26,804 nt of DNA from JAPLYB01 sp964481435 (GTDB lineage Archaea; Nanobdellota; Nanobdellia; Pacearchaeales; UBA284). Position numbers and translations under genes: made by a program. Location of the stretch: positions 1-26,804 of the forward strand of contig CAYZTH010000010.1 of NCBI GenBank assembly GCA_964481435.1, read 5' to 3'. A model generated the notes under the pieces. That model was not told where the DNA came from, did not search any database, and saw nothing but the letters and a program-made list of their open reading frames with translations. The first letter of the stretch is position 1. The number at the start of each line of letters is the position of its first letter. Positions 1 through 5,808 of the stretch are shown piece by piece.

Positions 1-18
1 TTAGGTGAGAACTAATTT

Positions 19-54
19 TCGGTAGCCTTACGACATATGTCACTAGGCTATACA
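19..54. repeat. Nested inverted repeat at the window edge
   Basis: TAGCCT and AGGCTA arms enclose the perfect 10-nt palindrome GACATATGTC, with 3-nt spacers on either side. It lies upstream of the L7Ae promoter and may be the end of an RNA or a terminator belonging to a gene outside the window. No tRNA or guide-RNA signature is convincing. Its role is unknown. Confidence 0.35.
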
Positions 55-73
55 CGGATGAACTCGCAGAAAG

Positions 74-136
74 CTTTTTAAATGCTCTTTTTCTTAAAGA
101 AACATAAACCAATGACTGACTTAAATATGAGGGAGG
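74..136 (+). promoter_or_regulatory. L7Ae promoter, leader and Shine-Dalgarno
   Basis: A TATA-like CTTTTTAAATG lies at 74-84. This predicts a start near 105 and a leader of about 38 nt. GGAGG at 132-136 sits 6 nt before the ATG. Most genes here look leaderless, so a led transcript with a strong Shine-Dalgarno is notable. The leader contains CTGA (116-119) and ATGA (127-130), the elements a kink-turn would need. Confidence 0.6.
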
Positions 137-142
137 TTAAAA

Positions 143-445
143 ATGGTTTCTGATTATGAAATAGTAGAAAACGCAAGAAAAAACGGAAAAATCGAGAAGG
201 GAATCAATGAAGTTACGAAAGCAATCGAGCGAGGCACTGCAAAGACCGTTGTCTACGCAGAAGATGTTACACCAAAGGAAATTATCCAGCACATCCCAGC
301 ACTATGCAAAGAAAAAGGCATAACTTGCAAGGGCGTTGACAGCAAGAAGAAGCTTGGAGTTTCAGCAGGTATCAATGTCGGATGCTCAGCAATAGCTATC
401 ATTGAAATAAGTGGAAAGACTGATAAAGAAAAATCAAAGAAATAA
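143..445 (+). CDS. rpl7ae: Ribosomal protein L7Ae (kink-turn binding)
   Basis: This 100-residue protein belongs to the L7Ae/L30e/S12e/Gadd45 family. In archaea L7Ae is part of the large ribosomal subunit and also the core kink-turn binder of box C/D and H/ACA RNPs and of RNase P. The family pattern is clear: an N-terminal GKIEKGINEVTKAIERG segment, the TAKTVVYAEDVTPKEI strand-turn with HIPALC after it, and a C-terminal SKKKLG...AGINVGCSAIAI segment that includes the RNA-contacting loop. Length is slightly short of the usual 115-125. The start is set by GGAGG 6 nt upstream. S28e and L24e follow, the standard archaeal cluster. The Cbf5 gene in this window encodes another potential partner of the same RNPs. 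Confidence 0.96.
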   Translation: MVSDYEIVENARKNGKIEKGINEVTKAIERGTAKTVVYAEDVTPKEIIQHIPALCKEKGITCKGVDSKKKLGVSAGINVGCSAIAIIEISGKTDKEKSKK

Positions 446-464
446 ATTACTTTTGATTTTCCCG

Positions 465-475
465 GCATATAATAA
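465..475 (+). promoter_or_regulatory. TATA box for S28e-L24e
   Basis: GCATATAATAA is centred about 34 nt before the S28e ATG in the 58-nt gap after L7Ae. This suggests that S28e-L24e has its own promoter with a leader of a few nucleotides. Confidence 0.45.
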
Positions 476-503
476 TTAATCCTTTTGCATAACCAACTTA
501 AAA

Positions 504-785
504 ATGAAAGAAATAAAACAAGACCAAAAGAAAATAAAAGAGATGAGGGTAGAAAGGTCAATAGAGGGCATTCCAGCAACTGTTGAAGAAATACTAGGAA
601 GGACAGGATTCCGTGGAGAACTTACCCAAGTTCTAGCCAAGATAGTAGACGGCCTTGAAAAAGGCAAGACCATAAGAAGAAATGTCAAAGGCCCAATAAA
701 AATCAACGATGTAATCATGCTAAGAGAAACTCAAATTGAGGCGAGAAAAATCAGAACAAGAATAATGAAAGGAGCCTTCACATAA
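504..785 (+). CDS. rps28e: Small ribosomal subunit protein S28e
   Basis: S28e is a small-subunit protein near the mRNA exit/decoding platform. The diagnostic blocks are GIPATVEEILGRTGFRGELTQV, the KTIRRNVKGPIKINDVIMLRET stretch and the basic tail. Length is 93 residues against the usual 65-75, because a Lys-rich N-terminal segment of about 13 residues precedes the conserved part. An internal ATG at 543 would give a protein closer to family length. The upstream start is favoured by the TATA box at 465-475. L24e starts 1 nt after this stop codon, so the two are almost certainly co-transcribed and may be translationally coupled. Confidence 0.93.
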   Translation: MKEIKQDQKKIKEMRVERSIEGIPATVEEILGRTGFRGELTQVLAKIVDGLEKGKTIRRNVKGPIKINDVIMLRETQIEARKIRTRIMKGAFT

Positions 786-786
786 A

Positions 787-981
787 ATGAAATGCACCTT
801 TTGTTCTAAGCAACAAGAACCTGGACAAGGAATAATCTTTGCCCTAAATGATGGTAGAGTTCTATTTTTCTGTTCATCTAAATGCAGAAGAAATTATAAG
901 ATGAAAAGAGACCCAAAAAAGATAAAGTGGTCAAGAGTCAAAGTAGTGGTAAGACAATACAAACGACACGACCAAAGATAG
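787..981 (+). CDS. rpl24e: Large ribosomal subunit protein L24e
   Basis: This 64-residue protein has the L24e zinc-ribbon: CxxC at residues 3-6 and CxxxC at 29-33. Between and after them lie G-Q-G-I-I-F-A-L-N-D-G-R-V-L-F-F, SSKCRRNYKMKRDPKKIKW and a basic tail. L24e is a zinc-binding component of the large subunit. The gene starts 1 nt after the S28e stop. AAAGGAG in the end of S28e (768-774) can act as Shine-Dalgarno. In many archaea ndk and infB follow; here the cluster ends and a DNA-repair gene follows after a repeat-bearing gap. Confidence 0.96.
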   Translation: MKCTFCSKQQEPGQGIIFALNDGRVLFFCSSKCRRNYKMKRDPKKIKWSRVKVVVRQYKRHDQR

Positions 982-1025
982 TTCTAAAGATAACATGAGT
1001 TTAGATAAGATTATATATCTAATCG

Positions 1026-1063
1026 GTTTTGCAACGTTGTAAAACTGAAGTTTTACCAAAAAC
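1026..1063 (-). repeat. Bulged hairpin element, copy 1
   Basis: Read on the minus strand: outer arm GTTTTTG, inner stem GTAAAACT/AGTTTTAC (8 bp, perfect) with 2-nt loop TC, bulge AACGTT plus G, closing arm CAAAAC. The same architecture occurs at 5735-5778 (-) and 21374-21406 (+). It lies between L24e and the glycosylase gene. The rest of the 184-nt gap holds only a second CAACGTTG site and the downstream promoter. Confidence 0.6.
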
Positions 1064-1101
1064 GTCCGAGATAAATTTATTCATAACCCAATATATATCA
1101 A

Positions 1102-1119
1102 GTTCACAACGTTGTAAAC
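1102..1119. promoter_or_regulatory. Near-palindrome around CAACGTTG upstream of ogg
   Basis: GTTCACAACGTTGTAAAC is an 18-nt inverted repeat with one mismatched pair. It is centred about 25 nt upstream of a probable TATA element (ACTTTTAACTTA, 1129-1140) for the glycosylase gene. The 8-mer CAACGTTG matches the bulge of the hairpin element at 1026-1063. An operator is possible. Confidence 0.35.
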
Positions 1120-1165
1120 CCCAAAATAACTTTTAACTTAACTCTATTTAACACATAGCCCAATC

Positions 1166-1780
1166 ATGTCGCTTCATCAAAAACTCAAGTCCCTAAAAAA
1201 ATCAGGCATAAATAATCAAGTAAATGAAAAACTAAAAGAGTTCTCTAAAGGAAAATCCTTAAATAAAAATAAAATTTTTCAAGAACTCTGTTTCTGCATC
1301 CTTGTTGCTGGTTCAAATCTCGAACAGACAAAAAAAGCCTGGGAACATAATAAAGAGAACTTTCTGAAACTAAACCATAAAGAATTACAAGAGAAACTAA
1401 GAAAATGCGGCTGCAGATTCAATCATCGAGCCATATATATTCTAGAGGCAAAAAAATCAATAAAAAAAATTAATTTTAATGAAGACCCGTTCAGAATAAG
1501 AGAATCCCTAGTCAAGAACATAAAAGGCCTTGGCATGAAAGAAGCTTCACATCTCTTGAGAAATCTAGGTCACAAGGATTTTGCTATTCTTGACCGACAT
1601 GTCCTAAATACCCTACATAAAAACAAATTCATAAAGAAACTTCCAAAAACCCTAACAAAAAAGACGTATATCAAGATAGAGAATCAGCTTAAACCTCTTG
1701 CAAAGAATCTCGGAATGTCCATGGCTGAATTAGATATTTATCTGTTCTACCTAAACTCTAAAAAAATAACTCAGAAATAA
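1166..1780 (+). CDS. ogg: N-glycosylase/DNA lyase, archaeal Ogg2 family
   Basis: This is predicted to excise 8-oxoguanine and cut the abasic site by beta-elimination. The protein is an all-helical HhH-GPD glycosylase of 204 residues, matching Ogg2 length (about 205-210). The hairpin reads GLGMKEASHLLRN with the catalytic Lys at 125. ILDRHVLNTL carries the catalytic Asp at 143. The C-terminus IYLFYLNSKKITQK ends in Lys; in characterised archaeal Ogg2 enzymes the terminal Lys takes part in 8-oxoG recognition (family knowledge). The N-terminal half has the ILVAGSNLEQTKKAW helix typical of the family. The start lies about 30 nt after a TATA-like ACTTTTAACTTA, so the mRNA may be nearly leaderless. 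Confidence 0.93.
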   Translation: MSLHQKLKSLKKSGINNQVNEKLKEFSKGKSLNKNKIFQELCFCILVAGSNLEQTKKAWEHNKENFLKLNHKELQEKLRKCGCRFNHRAIYILEAKKSIKKINFNEDPFRIRESLVKNIKGLGMKEASHLLRNLGHKDFAILDRHVLNTLHKNKFIKKLPKTLTKKTYIKIENQLKPLAKNLGMSMAELDIYLFYLNSKKITQK

Positions 1781-1809
1781 AGACTAATGACCATTTTACG
1801 AAAACTGAG

Positions 1810-2286
1810 CTAGTATACGTTTCTTCTTGGCATAAATGTACTTAACAAAGCATAATTAAGTGCAGGAGTAAATTTTCTTAATTCAGAAGGAGGTCCGCGA
1901 TACTCTGGCGTATCTGGAAGTGCTCTCAATGCTGCTAGCGTTCTCTTAGAAAGCACTACAGGGGCAGCCTCGCTCATTAGTCGCATATTAATTTCAGGGT
2001 TTACTAAATCCACCGCTTGTTCAAGACATCTCCTAAGATTAGCAACTTCCCAGGTTTCAGTGAAAATTCCATGCTTATCAACAAATTCTGCATGAAGATA
2101 AAAATTAATAAAACCATTTAGACTTATAAAAGGTTTAAATTTCTTAAGCTCCACGACTCTCTTAGATTGAGAAAATCTAGAAATATCCTTCTTTCTTGAA
2201 GAAAATCGAGTATCAAATGCATTCTGCCAATACTCTATATAAACCCCACAAAAACCAACAGTTTCATCTATTTCATTAAAAACCAT
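1810..2286 (-). CDS. Hypothetical protein, 158 aa
   Basis: I do not recognise a family. The protein is soluble, with no signal peptide or membrane segment. Visible features are aromatic-rich N-terminal strands (VGFCGVYIEYWQNAF, then SLNGFINFYLHAEFVDKHG), a helical middle (EVANLRRCLEQAVDLV) and a basic C-terminus ending PRRNVY. Support that it is real: an uninterrupted frame, a palindromic TATA (AATTTATAAATTT, 2304-2316) centred about 24 nt before the ATG as in other leaderless genes here, and composition like its neighbours. It is convergent with ogg. The gene next upstream of it is interrupted by the duplicated cbf5 end at 2338-2405. It may be lineage-specific. Confidence 0.7.
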   Translation of the reverse strand: MVFNEIDETVGFCGVYIEYWQNAFDTRFSSRKKDISRFSQSKRVVELKKFKPFISLNGFINFYLHAEFVDKHGIFTETWEVANLRRCLEQAVDLVNPEINMRLMSEAAPVVLSKRTLAALRALPDTPEYRGPPSELRKFTPALNYALLSTFMPRRNVY

Positions 2287-2303
2287 TTTTTAATAACCTT
2301 TTC

Positions 2304-2316
2304 TAATTTATAAATT
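2304..2316 (-). promoter_or_regulatory. TATA box of the 158-aa gene
   Basis: AATTTATAAATTT is symmetrical and centred about 24 nt upstream of the ATG at 2286. This predicts a leaderless transcript. Confidence 0.5.
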
Positions 2317-2337
2317 TTGTTGTGATTTTTTACATAC

Positions 2338-2405
2338 TTTTAGATTACTCTCTCTGGTCTTATCTTCTCATCCTCTTTCTTCACAAGAGCCACAATCAAA
2401 TCCCA
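2338..2405 (-). pseudogene. Displaced duplicate of the cbf5 3' end
   Basis: On the minus strand this stretch still reads V-A-L-V-K-K-E-D-E-K-I-R-P-E-R-V-I-stop. The intact Cbf5 C-terminus at 3018-3074 reads V-A-L-V-K-K-E-G-G-I-I-R-P-E-R-V-I-stop. Ungapped alignment from TTAGATTACTCTCTC gives 47 of 58 identical bases. Similarity fades about 20 codons from the stop, and nothing upstream of it is coding. It has the same orientation as cbf5, and the antitoxin and mazF genes lie exactly between the two copies. This is best read as the old or foreign gene end left behind by insertion of the cassette. Confidence 0.85.
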
Positions 2406-2417
2406 TACCACAAAAGA

Positions 2418-2442
2418 TTTATAAACTATAGAACTTCTATAG
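2418..2442 (+). promoter_or_regulatory. Toxin-antitoxin promoter with operator palindrome
   Basis: The TATA box TTTATAAA (2418-2425) is followed at once by CTATAGAA-C-TTCTATAG (2426-2442), a perfect 8-bp inverted repeat with a 1-nt spacer. The ATG at 2447 is 25 nt from the TATA centre, so the palindrome covers the promoter-to-start interval. A ribbon-helix-helix antitoxin binding there would block initiation, the usual autoregulation of such operons. Confidence 0.75.
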
Positions 2443-2446
2443 AATT

Positions 2447-2680
2447 ATGATAACCACCATACAACTACATGAAAATGTTAAGAATGAATTAGACAGAATC
2501 AAAAGCCAAAATCAAAGAACCTATGGGGAAATAATTCTCGAACTCTTGAAGTTTTCAGAAGAATTAAAAAGAAAACAAAAAGAACTATTAATCGAAGGCT
2601 ATAAAGAAATGACCGAAGAAAGCTTAAAAATAAATAAAGAATTTGCGGCAGTTGAAGAAGATTTTGATTGGCAATGGTAG
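2447..2680 (+). CDS. Ribbon-helix-helix antitoxin of a MazF module
   Basis: This 77-residue protein has two parts. Residues 1-35 (ITTIQLHENVKNELDRIKSQ, then a TYGEIILELL helix) fit a ribbon-helix-helix fold: a beta-strand for major-groove contact and two helices for dimerisation. Residues 36-77 form a charged helical tail ending in DFDWQW, suited to wrap and inhibit the toxin. The gene overlaps the mazF start by 13 nt, the usual antitoxin-first layout with translational coupling. The operator palindrome at 2426-2442 is the likely site of its own DNA binding. The family name is uncertain; position and architecture make the antitoxin role quite secure. Confidence 0.85.
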   Translation: MITTIQLHENVKNELDRIKSQNQRTYGEIILELLKFSEELKRKQKELLIEGYKEMTEESLKINKEFAAVEEDFDWQW

Positions 2681-3021
2681 AAATAAAAAGAGGAGATATT
2701 GTCCTTACTAATTTAGAACCTATTAGAGGGAGTGAACAAGGTGGAGTCAGACCTTGTTTGATTATCCAAAATAATCTTGGAAATAAATTTAGTCCATTAA
2801 CAATCATTGCCCCAATAACCTCAAAAAGATTTACCAAAGAATTTCCGACAAATGTATTTATTACGAGAAAAGATTCAAAACTAGATAAAGACTCCACTAT
2901 CCTACTGAATCAAATAAGAACAATTGATAAATCAAGAATAATAAAAAGAATTTCAACCCTAAATAACTTAATTATGTATCAAGTTAATTTAGCAATAAAA
3001 GTAAGTCTGGAAATAAATTAG
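2668..3021 (+). CDS. mazF: MazF/PemK-type endoribonuclease toxin
   Basis: The toxin would cleave single-stranded RNA and stop translation when freed from its antitoxin. Family signatures are present: the KRGDIVLTNLEPIRGSEQGGVRPCLII stretch, with the catalytic Arg at residue 28 in GGVRP; IAPITSK with the catalytic Thr at 51; and LLNQIRTIDKSRI. Length of 117 is normal for MazF (110-120), and no key residue is missing, so it should be active. An alternative start at 2674 (MVEIKRGD) would overlap the antitoxin stop as ATGGTAG. The stop codon overlaps the cbf5 stop on the other strand by 4 nt, exactly where the duplicated cbf5 end begins. Confidence 0.92.
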   Translation: MAMVEIKRGDIVLTNLEPIRGSEQGGVRPCLIIQNNLGNKFSPLTIIAPITSKRFTKEFPTNVFITRKDSKLDKDSTILLNQIRTIDKSRIIKRISTLNNLIMYQVNLAIKVSLEIN

Positions 3022-3812
3022 ATTACTCTCTCGGGCCTAATTATCCCCCCCTCTTTCTTTACCAGAGCCACCATCTTCCCCTTAGAATTCAGAGCAACAA
3101 AGATTTCCTCATCATCAACATCAATCTTAAAATCTTTCATATTAAGGAATCTTCCAAATCTTAAATCCCGCTCTTGTTCCTTTGTAACTTTTATTACCTT
3201 AGTTCCTAACCTTTTAATGACCTCTTCCATAGAAAATAATGATTTTTCCAGCTTTTTCTCATCTTTAAGATTCTCCAGAGTAATTGATTCTTGCTCTAAA
3301 AAAGGCCCTTGAACATGCCTTCTTAACTTAGTCATGTGAGCCCCTATTCCAAGTTCATTTCCAAGATCATCAAGAAGCTTTCTGATATACGTCCCTGCTT
3401 GGCAGAGGACTTTGAATGAAAAGTTTCTCCCGTTTTTTTCTATGACCTCAAAATCAAAAATCTCTCGCTCTCTTTCAACTCTCTTGACTCTTGATCTCTT
3501 AGGAGGAGTCTGCAATATCTTGCCTATGAACTTTTTCTGAATAGCTTTCTCAAGCTTATCCAAAGATATTTCTTGATGCAAATGGCCTTCGCCAATATAC
3601 CCCTTGGGCAATCCAGACAACAATCTAAGGATCTTCACAGAATTATCCAGGGCAATAACAAGTACGCCTGTAACATCTGGATCAAGGGTTCCAGCATGTC
3701 CTGCTTTCTCCACCCCGAGAATTCTTTTGACTTCATCACAAGCATCGTGACTTGTGATTCCAGCAGGCTTATCCAAAATTAAAATCTTATCTTTTAAGTT
3801 TTTTTCTTCCAT
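3018..3812 (-). CDS. cbf5: Cbf5/TruB pseudouridine synthase
   Basis: This converts uridine to pseudouridine in rRNA and tRNA. In archaea Cbf5 acts with H/ACA guide RNAs, L7Ae, Nop10 and Gar1, and also on tRNA U55. The catalytic block is GHAGTLDPDVTGVL, with the nucleophile Asp at residue 44. Other conserved blocks are ILDKPAGITSHDACDEVKR, TPPKRSRVKR, AGTYIRKLLDDLG and GIGAHMTKLRR. Residues from about 185 on (KVIKV, DLRFGRFLNM, VALNSKGKMVALVKKEGG) fit a PUA domain. At 264 residues it is shorter than most archaeal Cbf5 (about 320-340), with reduced termini. It starts 7 nt after the AlkD-like gene. Its 3' end abuts mazF and has a diverged duplicate at 2338-2405. Confidence 0.93.
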   Translation of the reverse strand: MEEKNLKDKILILDKPAGITSHDACDEVKRILGVEKAGHAGTLDPDVTGVLVIALDNSVKILRLLSGLPKGYIGEGHLHQEISLDKLEKAIQKKFIGKILQTPPKRSRVKRVEREREIFDFEVIEKNGRNFSFKVLCQAGTYIRKLLDDLGNELGIGAHMTKLRRHVQGPFLEQESITLENLKDEKKLEKSLFSMEEVIKRLGTKVIKVTKEQERDLRFGRFLNMKDFKIDVDDEEIFVALNSKGKMVALVKKEGGIIRPERVI

Positions 3813-3819
3813 CTTTACT

Positions 3820-4533
3820 CTAAATCTCCCCTCTTAAATACTTTAATCTTTTCCCCTCCTCAAACCGCTCTATTGCATATCTTAACATTGTTCTTGGCAT
3901 CTTTTTATAGTGCTTTTTCAAGAACCTCTCCTCAACCCCAATATTTCTCTTTCCTATCTCTCTCAACATCCACCCAACTGCCTTGTGTATCAAATCATGC
4001 TCATCATTCAATAGTATCTCTGCAATTTTCAGACTATCTTCAAATTGATTATTCTTGATGAACATAAATGTCGCAAGAATTGAAATTCTCCTTTCCCACA
4101 GACTTTTTGATTTTGCAAACTCATACAAAATTGACTTATCTCCATCCAGAAGCTGTGTCCCAAGAATATTTGGCGCGCTTAGATCAATCAAATCCCAGTT
4201 ATTTATCCTGCCTGCCCTAGCATTCTTCAAATAAAAATGAGTTACTATCTTCTTATGATTTGTTGTCTTATACTTATTTATCGATATGAACAAGGCAATC
4301 ATCCTCTCTTCATGAACCTCGCTATCCATTAACTCTTGCAATTCCTTTATCTTCAGATAATAATACTTCTTTGCTATTTCTCTCTGCTGCGGAACACTCA
4401 ATCCAATGAAAACATCTCCCTCACCATACTCGCCCTTTCCTGTTTTGAAAAATCTAGAGAGATTTTTAGCCCTTTCAGGATCTGCAATCCTCTCAAGTTC
4501 TCTCTTCAAATCATTTACACTTAAATCTAACAT
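3820..4533 (-). CDS. AlkD-like DNA alkylation repair protein
   Basis: AlkD-family proteins are HEAT-like repeat glycosylases that remove bulky or cationic alkylated purines without base flipping. Blocks that match are GLSVPQQREIAKKYY, HEERMIALFI, the RINNWDLIDLSA motif with Trp and Asp at the lesion-binding face, SLWERRISILATF with the conserved Trp-Glu-Arg-Arg, and DLIHKAVGWMLREIGK with the conserved Trp. Length of 237 is normal. A TATA-like TATATTTTTAAATG on the minus strand (4553-4567) is centred about 25 nt before the ATG. cbf5 follows after 7 nt, so the two form an operon. Substrate range cannot be read from the sequence. Confidence 0.92.
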   Translation of the reverse strand: MLDLSVNDLKRELERIADPERAKNLSRFFKTGKGEYGEGDVFIGLSVPQQREIAKKYYYLKIKELQELMDSEVHEERMIALFISINKYKTTNHKKIVTHFYLKNARAGRINNWDLIDLSAPNILGTQLLDGDKSILYEFAKSKSLWERRISILATFMFIKNNQFEDSLKIAEILLNDEHDLIHKAVGWMLREIGKRNIGVEERFLKKHYKKMPRTMLRYAIERFEEGKRLKYLRGEI

Positions 4534-4591
4534 GAAAAAGAGAAGAATCTAGCATTTAAAAATATAAAGAAAAAAAATAAAAAATAAAAAA

Positions 4592-5053
4592 TTATTTGAA
4601 TTCAGCAGCTAACAAAACCGCATAAGACATATTCATGCATGCCCCATTAATACATCCACCTGGACAGTATGCTAAGGTACTATTTGGCTTATCATTAAAG
4701 CAGTAATACTCTACAACCGAAGTGGAGTTAGTCACATTTTTCCCATTTAACCAACAATAGTCCGTGTAAAGTCCGGCAGTATTATTTCCAACATAATAAG
4801 ACACCGTTCCCTTTACATAAGGAAAAATTCCGCCATCTGTATCTGCGCATCTTGTTTCGTTTCCAAAAATAGGACTTACGCCCTTTAAGTTCAAGATGGC
4901 TCCTGCACTCTCAGTCCTTGTTCCGAAAAGATTCTGTAAGAAAGAATTTCCTGTTATATTCGCAACACTCACCAAAGTCAGTAATCCAAGAATCACTGCA
5001 ACAACAATATACAAAGCAAGAAATCCCTTATAGTTCTTATTTTTATTTTTCAT
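4592..5053 (-). CDS. Pilin-like surface protein with six-cysteine domain
   Basis: The N-terminus reads KNKNYKG, then a hydrophobic segment beginning F-L-A-L-Y-I-V-V-A-V. A basic stretch ending in Gly followed by Phe and a hydrophobic helix resembles a type IV prepilin (class III) signal, cut after G10, although the usual Glu5 is missing. The ectodomain (about residues 60-145) has six cysteines (69, 100, 118, 130, 134, 139), a DTDGG motif after the first and PGGCINGAC at the end. Several N-x-S/T sequons suggest N-glycosylation. The gene has TATA (5101-5118) and GGAGG 6 nt before ATG. A paralogue is at 11522-12214. Family and function are unknown to me. Confidence 0.8.
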   Translation of the reverse strand: MKNKNKNYKGFLALYIVVAVILGLLTLVSVANITGNSFLQNLFGTRTESAGAILNLKGVSPIFGNETRCADTDGGIFPYVKGTVSYYVGNNTAGLYTDYCWLNGKNVTNSTSVVEYYCFNDKPNSTLAYCPGGCINGACMNMSYAVLLAAEFK

Positions 5054-5059
5054 ATTAAA

Positions 5060-5118
5060 CCTCCTTTCAAAACTTAATAACCCTTAATAAACAATAAGAA
5101 ATTATATATTTATATACC
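5060..5118 (-). promoter_or_regulatory. Promoter, leader and SD of the pilin-like gene
   Basis: On the minus strand GGTATATAAATATATAAT (5101-5118) is the TATA region. A leader of roughly 30 nt ends with AAAGGAGG, whose GGAGG (5060-5064) is 6 nt before the ATG. The same TTTAATATG context precedes the paralogue at 12214, but there GGAGG has become ATGAAG. Confidence 0.6.
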
Positions 5119-5125
5119 TTTGGAC

Positions 5126-5707
5126 TTACTTCTTTGTCTGGGCCTTATGCACTGCAGTTTTAACTTGGCCCTTCATTTCATGACCAACGTGCTTCTGCTC
5201 ATGCTTAACTTCTTTATGAAGAACTTTTTCTTCTTCTTTCTTCTTTTCTTCTTCAAGCTTTTCTTCCTCTGACTTCTCTTCTTTCTGTTCAACTTTTTCA
5301 ACTTTCTTTTCTTTTTCTTTCTTCTCTTGTTCTTTCTTTTTCTCTTCTGCTTTCTTCTTTGACTTGTCCATCTTCTTTTTCAAGAATGAGTCTTCTGCCT
5401 TAAAACTCTTTGGCAGGCCTAAAAGTTCAACCGAAACAGTTTCATCAGAGTATTTTGTGGCCTTAACTGTTATTTTATGCGGAACATTCTTTATTCCTCT
5501 TGACCAGATTGCCCTATTTACCCAGTTATCAATCTTAATCTTATCAAGTTCTCTATCTTTGACTTTCATATGTTTAGCCAAGAATTCTTTCATTGCCCTT
5601 ATAGCTTTCTTAGCTCTCCTATATCTTGGAGCTTTAAGCCATTCGCTTCTTAGAGGAATAGTATATGTCCTTTCAAATAATTTTTCAGTCTTCTTTTCTT
5701 TTGCCAT
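5126..5707 (-). CDS. rpl31e: Ribosomal protein L31e with long Lys/Glu-rich tail
   Basis: Residues 8-100 are L31e, a large-subunit protein at the polypeptide exit rim: FERTYTIPLRSEWLKAPRYRRAKKAIRAMKEFLAKHM, NRAIWSRGIKNVPHKITVKATK and VELLGLP. L31e is normally 80-95 residues; this protein has 193. The extra 85 or so form an uninterrupted charged stretch (KKKAEEKKKEQEKKEKEKK and so on), predicted as a long single helix or coiled coil, then a His/Lys tail. The start at 5707 (MAKEKK) is preferred over an ATG 36 nt upstream, because that one adds residues outside the family and falls beside a hairpin. It follows L39e after 101 nt. The aIF6 gene that often follows L31e in archaea is absent here. Confidence 0.92.
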   Translation of the reverse strand: MAKEKKTEKLFERTYTIPLRSEWLKAPRYRRAKKAIRAMKEFLAKHMKVKDRELDKIKIDNWVNRAIWSRGIKNVPHKITVKATKYSDETVSVELLGLPKSFKAEDSFLKKKMDKSKKKAEEKKKEQEKKEKEKKVEKVEQKEEKSEEEKLEEEKKKEEEKVLHKEVKHEQKHVGHEMKGQVKTAVHKAQTKK

Positions 5708-5734
5708 GTTTATGTATCTGTTTTTCTGCAATCT

Positions 5735-5778
5735 GTTTTGCACAACATTGTGAAAATAATCTTATTTTCATGCAAAAC
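5735..5778 (-). repeat. Bulged hairpin element, copy 2
   Basis: On the minus strand: GTTTTGCA, inner stem TGAAAATAA/TTATTTTCA (9 bp, perfect) with loop GA, bulge CAATGTTG, closing arm TGCAAAAC (8 bp, perfect). It is the strongest copy of the family at 1026-1063 and 21374-21406. It sits in the 101-nt gap between L39e and L31e within a ribosomal operon, where it could be a processing site, attenuator or mRNA stabiliser. Confidence 0.7.
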
Positions 5779-5808
5779 TTTTTTGTTATTTTTATTGATA
5801 CCTCCGAT

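Noticed and set aside
1..73. tRNA or box C/D guide RNA at the window edge
   Set aside because: No T-loop with acceptor stem and no C/D box pair could be found; only a nested inverted repeat is supported.
5220..5420. Coding tandem repeat in the L31e tail as a DNA repeat element
   Set aside because: It is low-complexity AAG/GAA codon use for Lys and Glu within a conserved reading frame, not a separate repeat.
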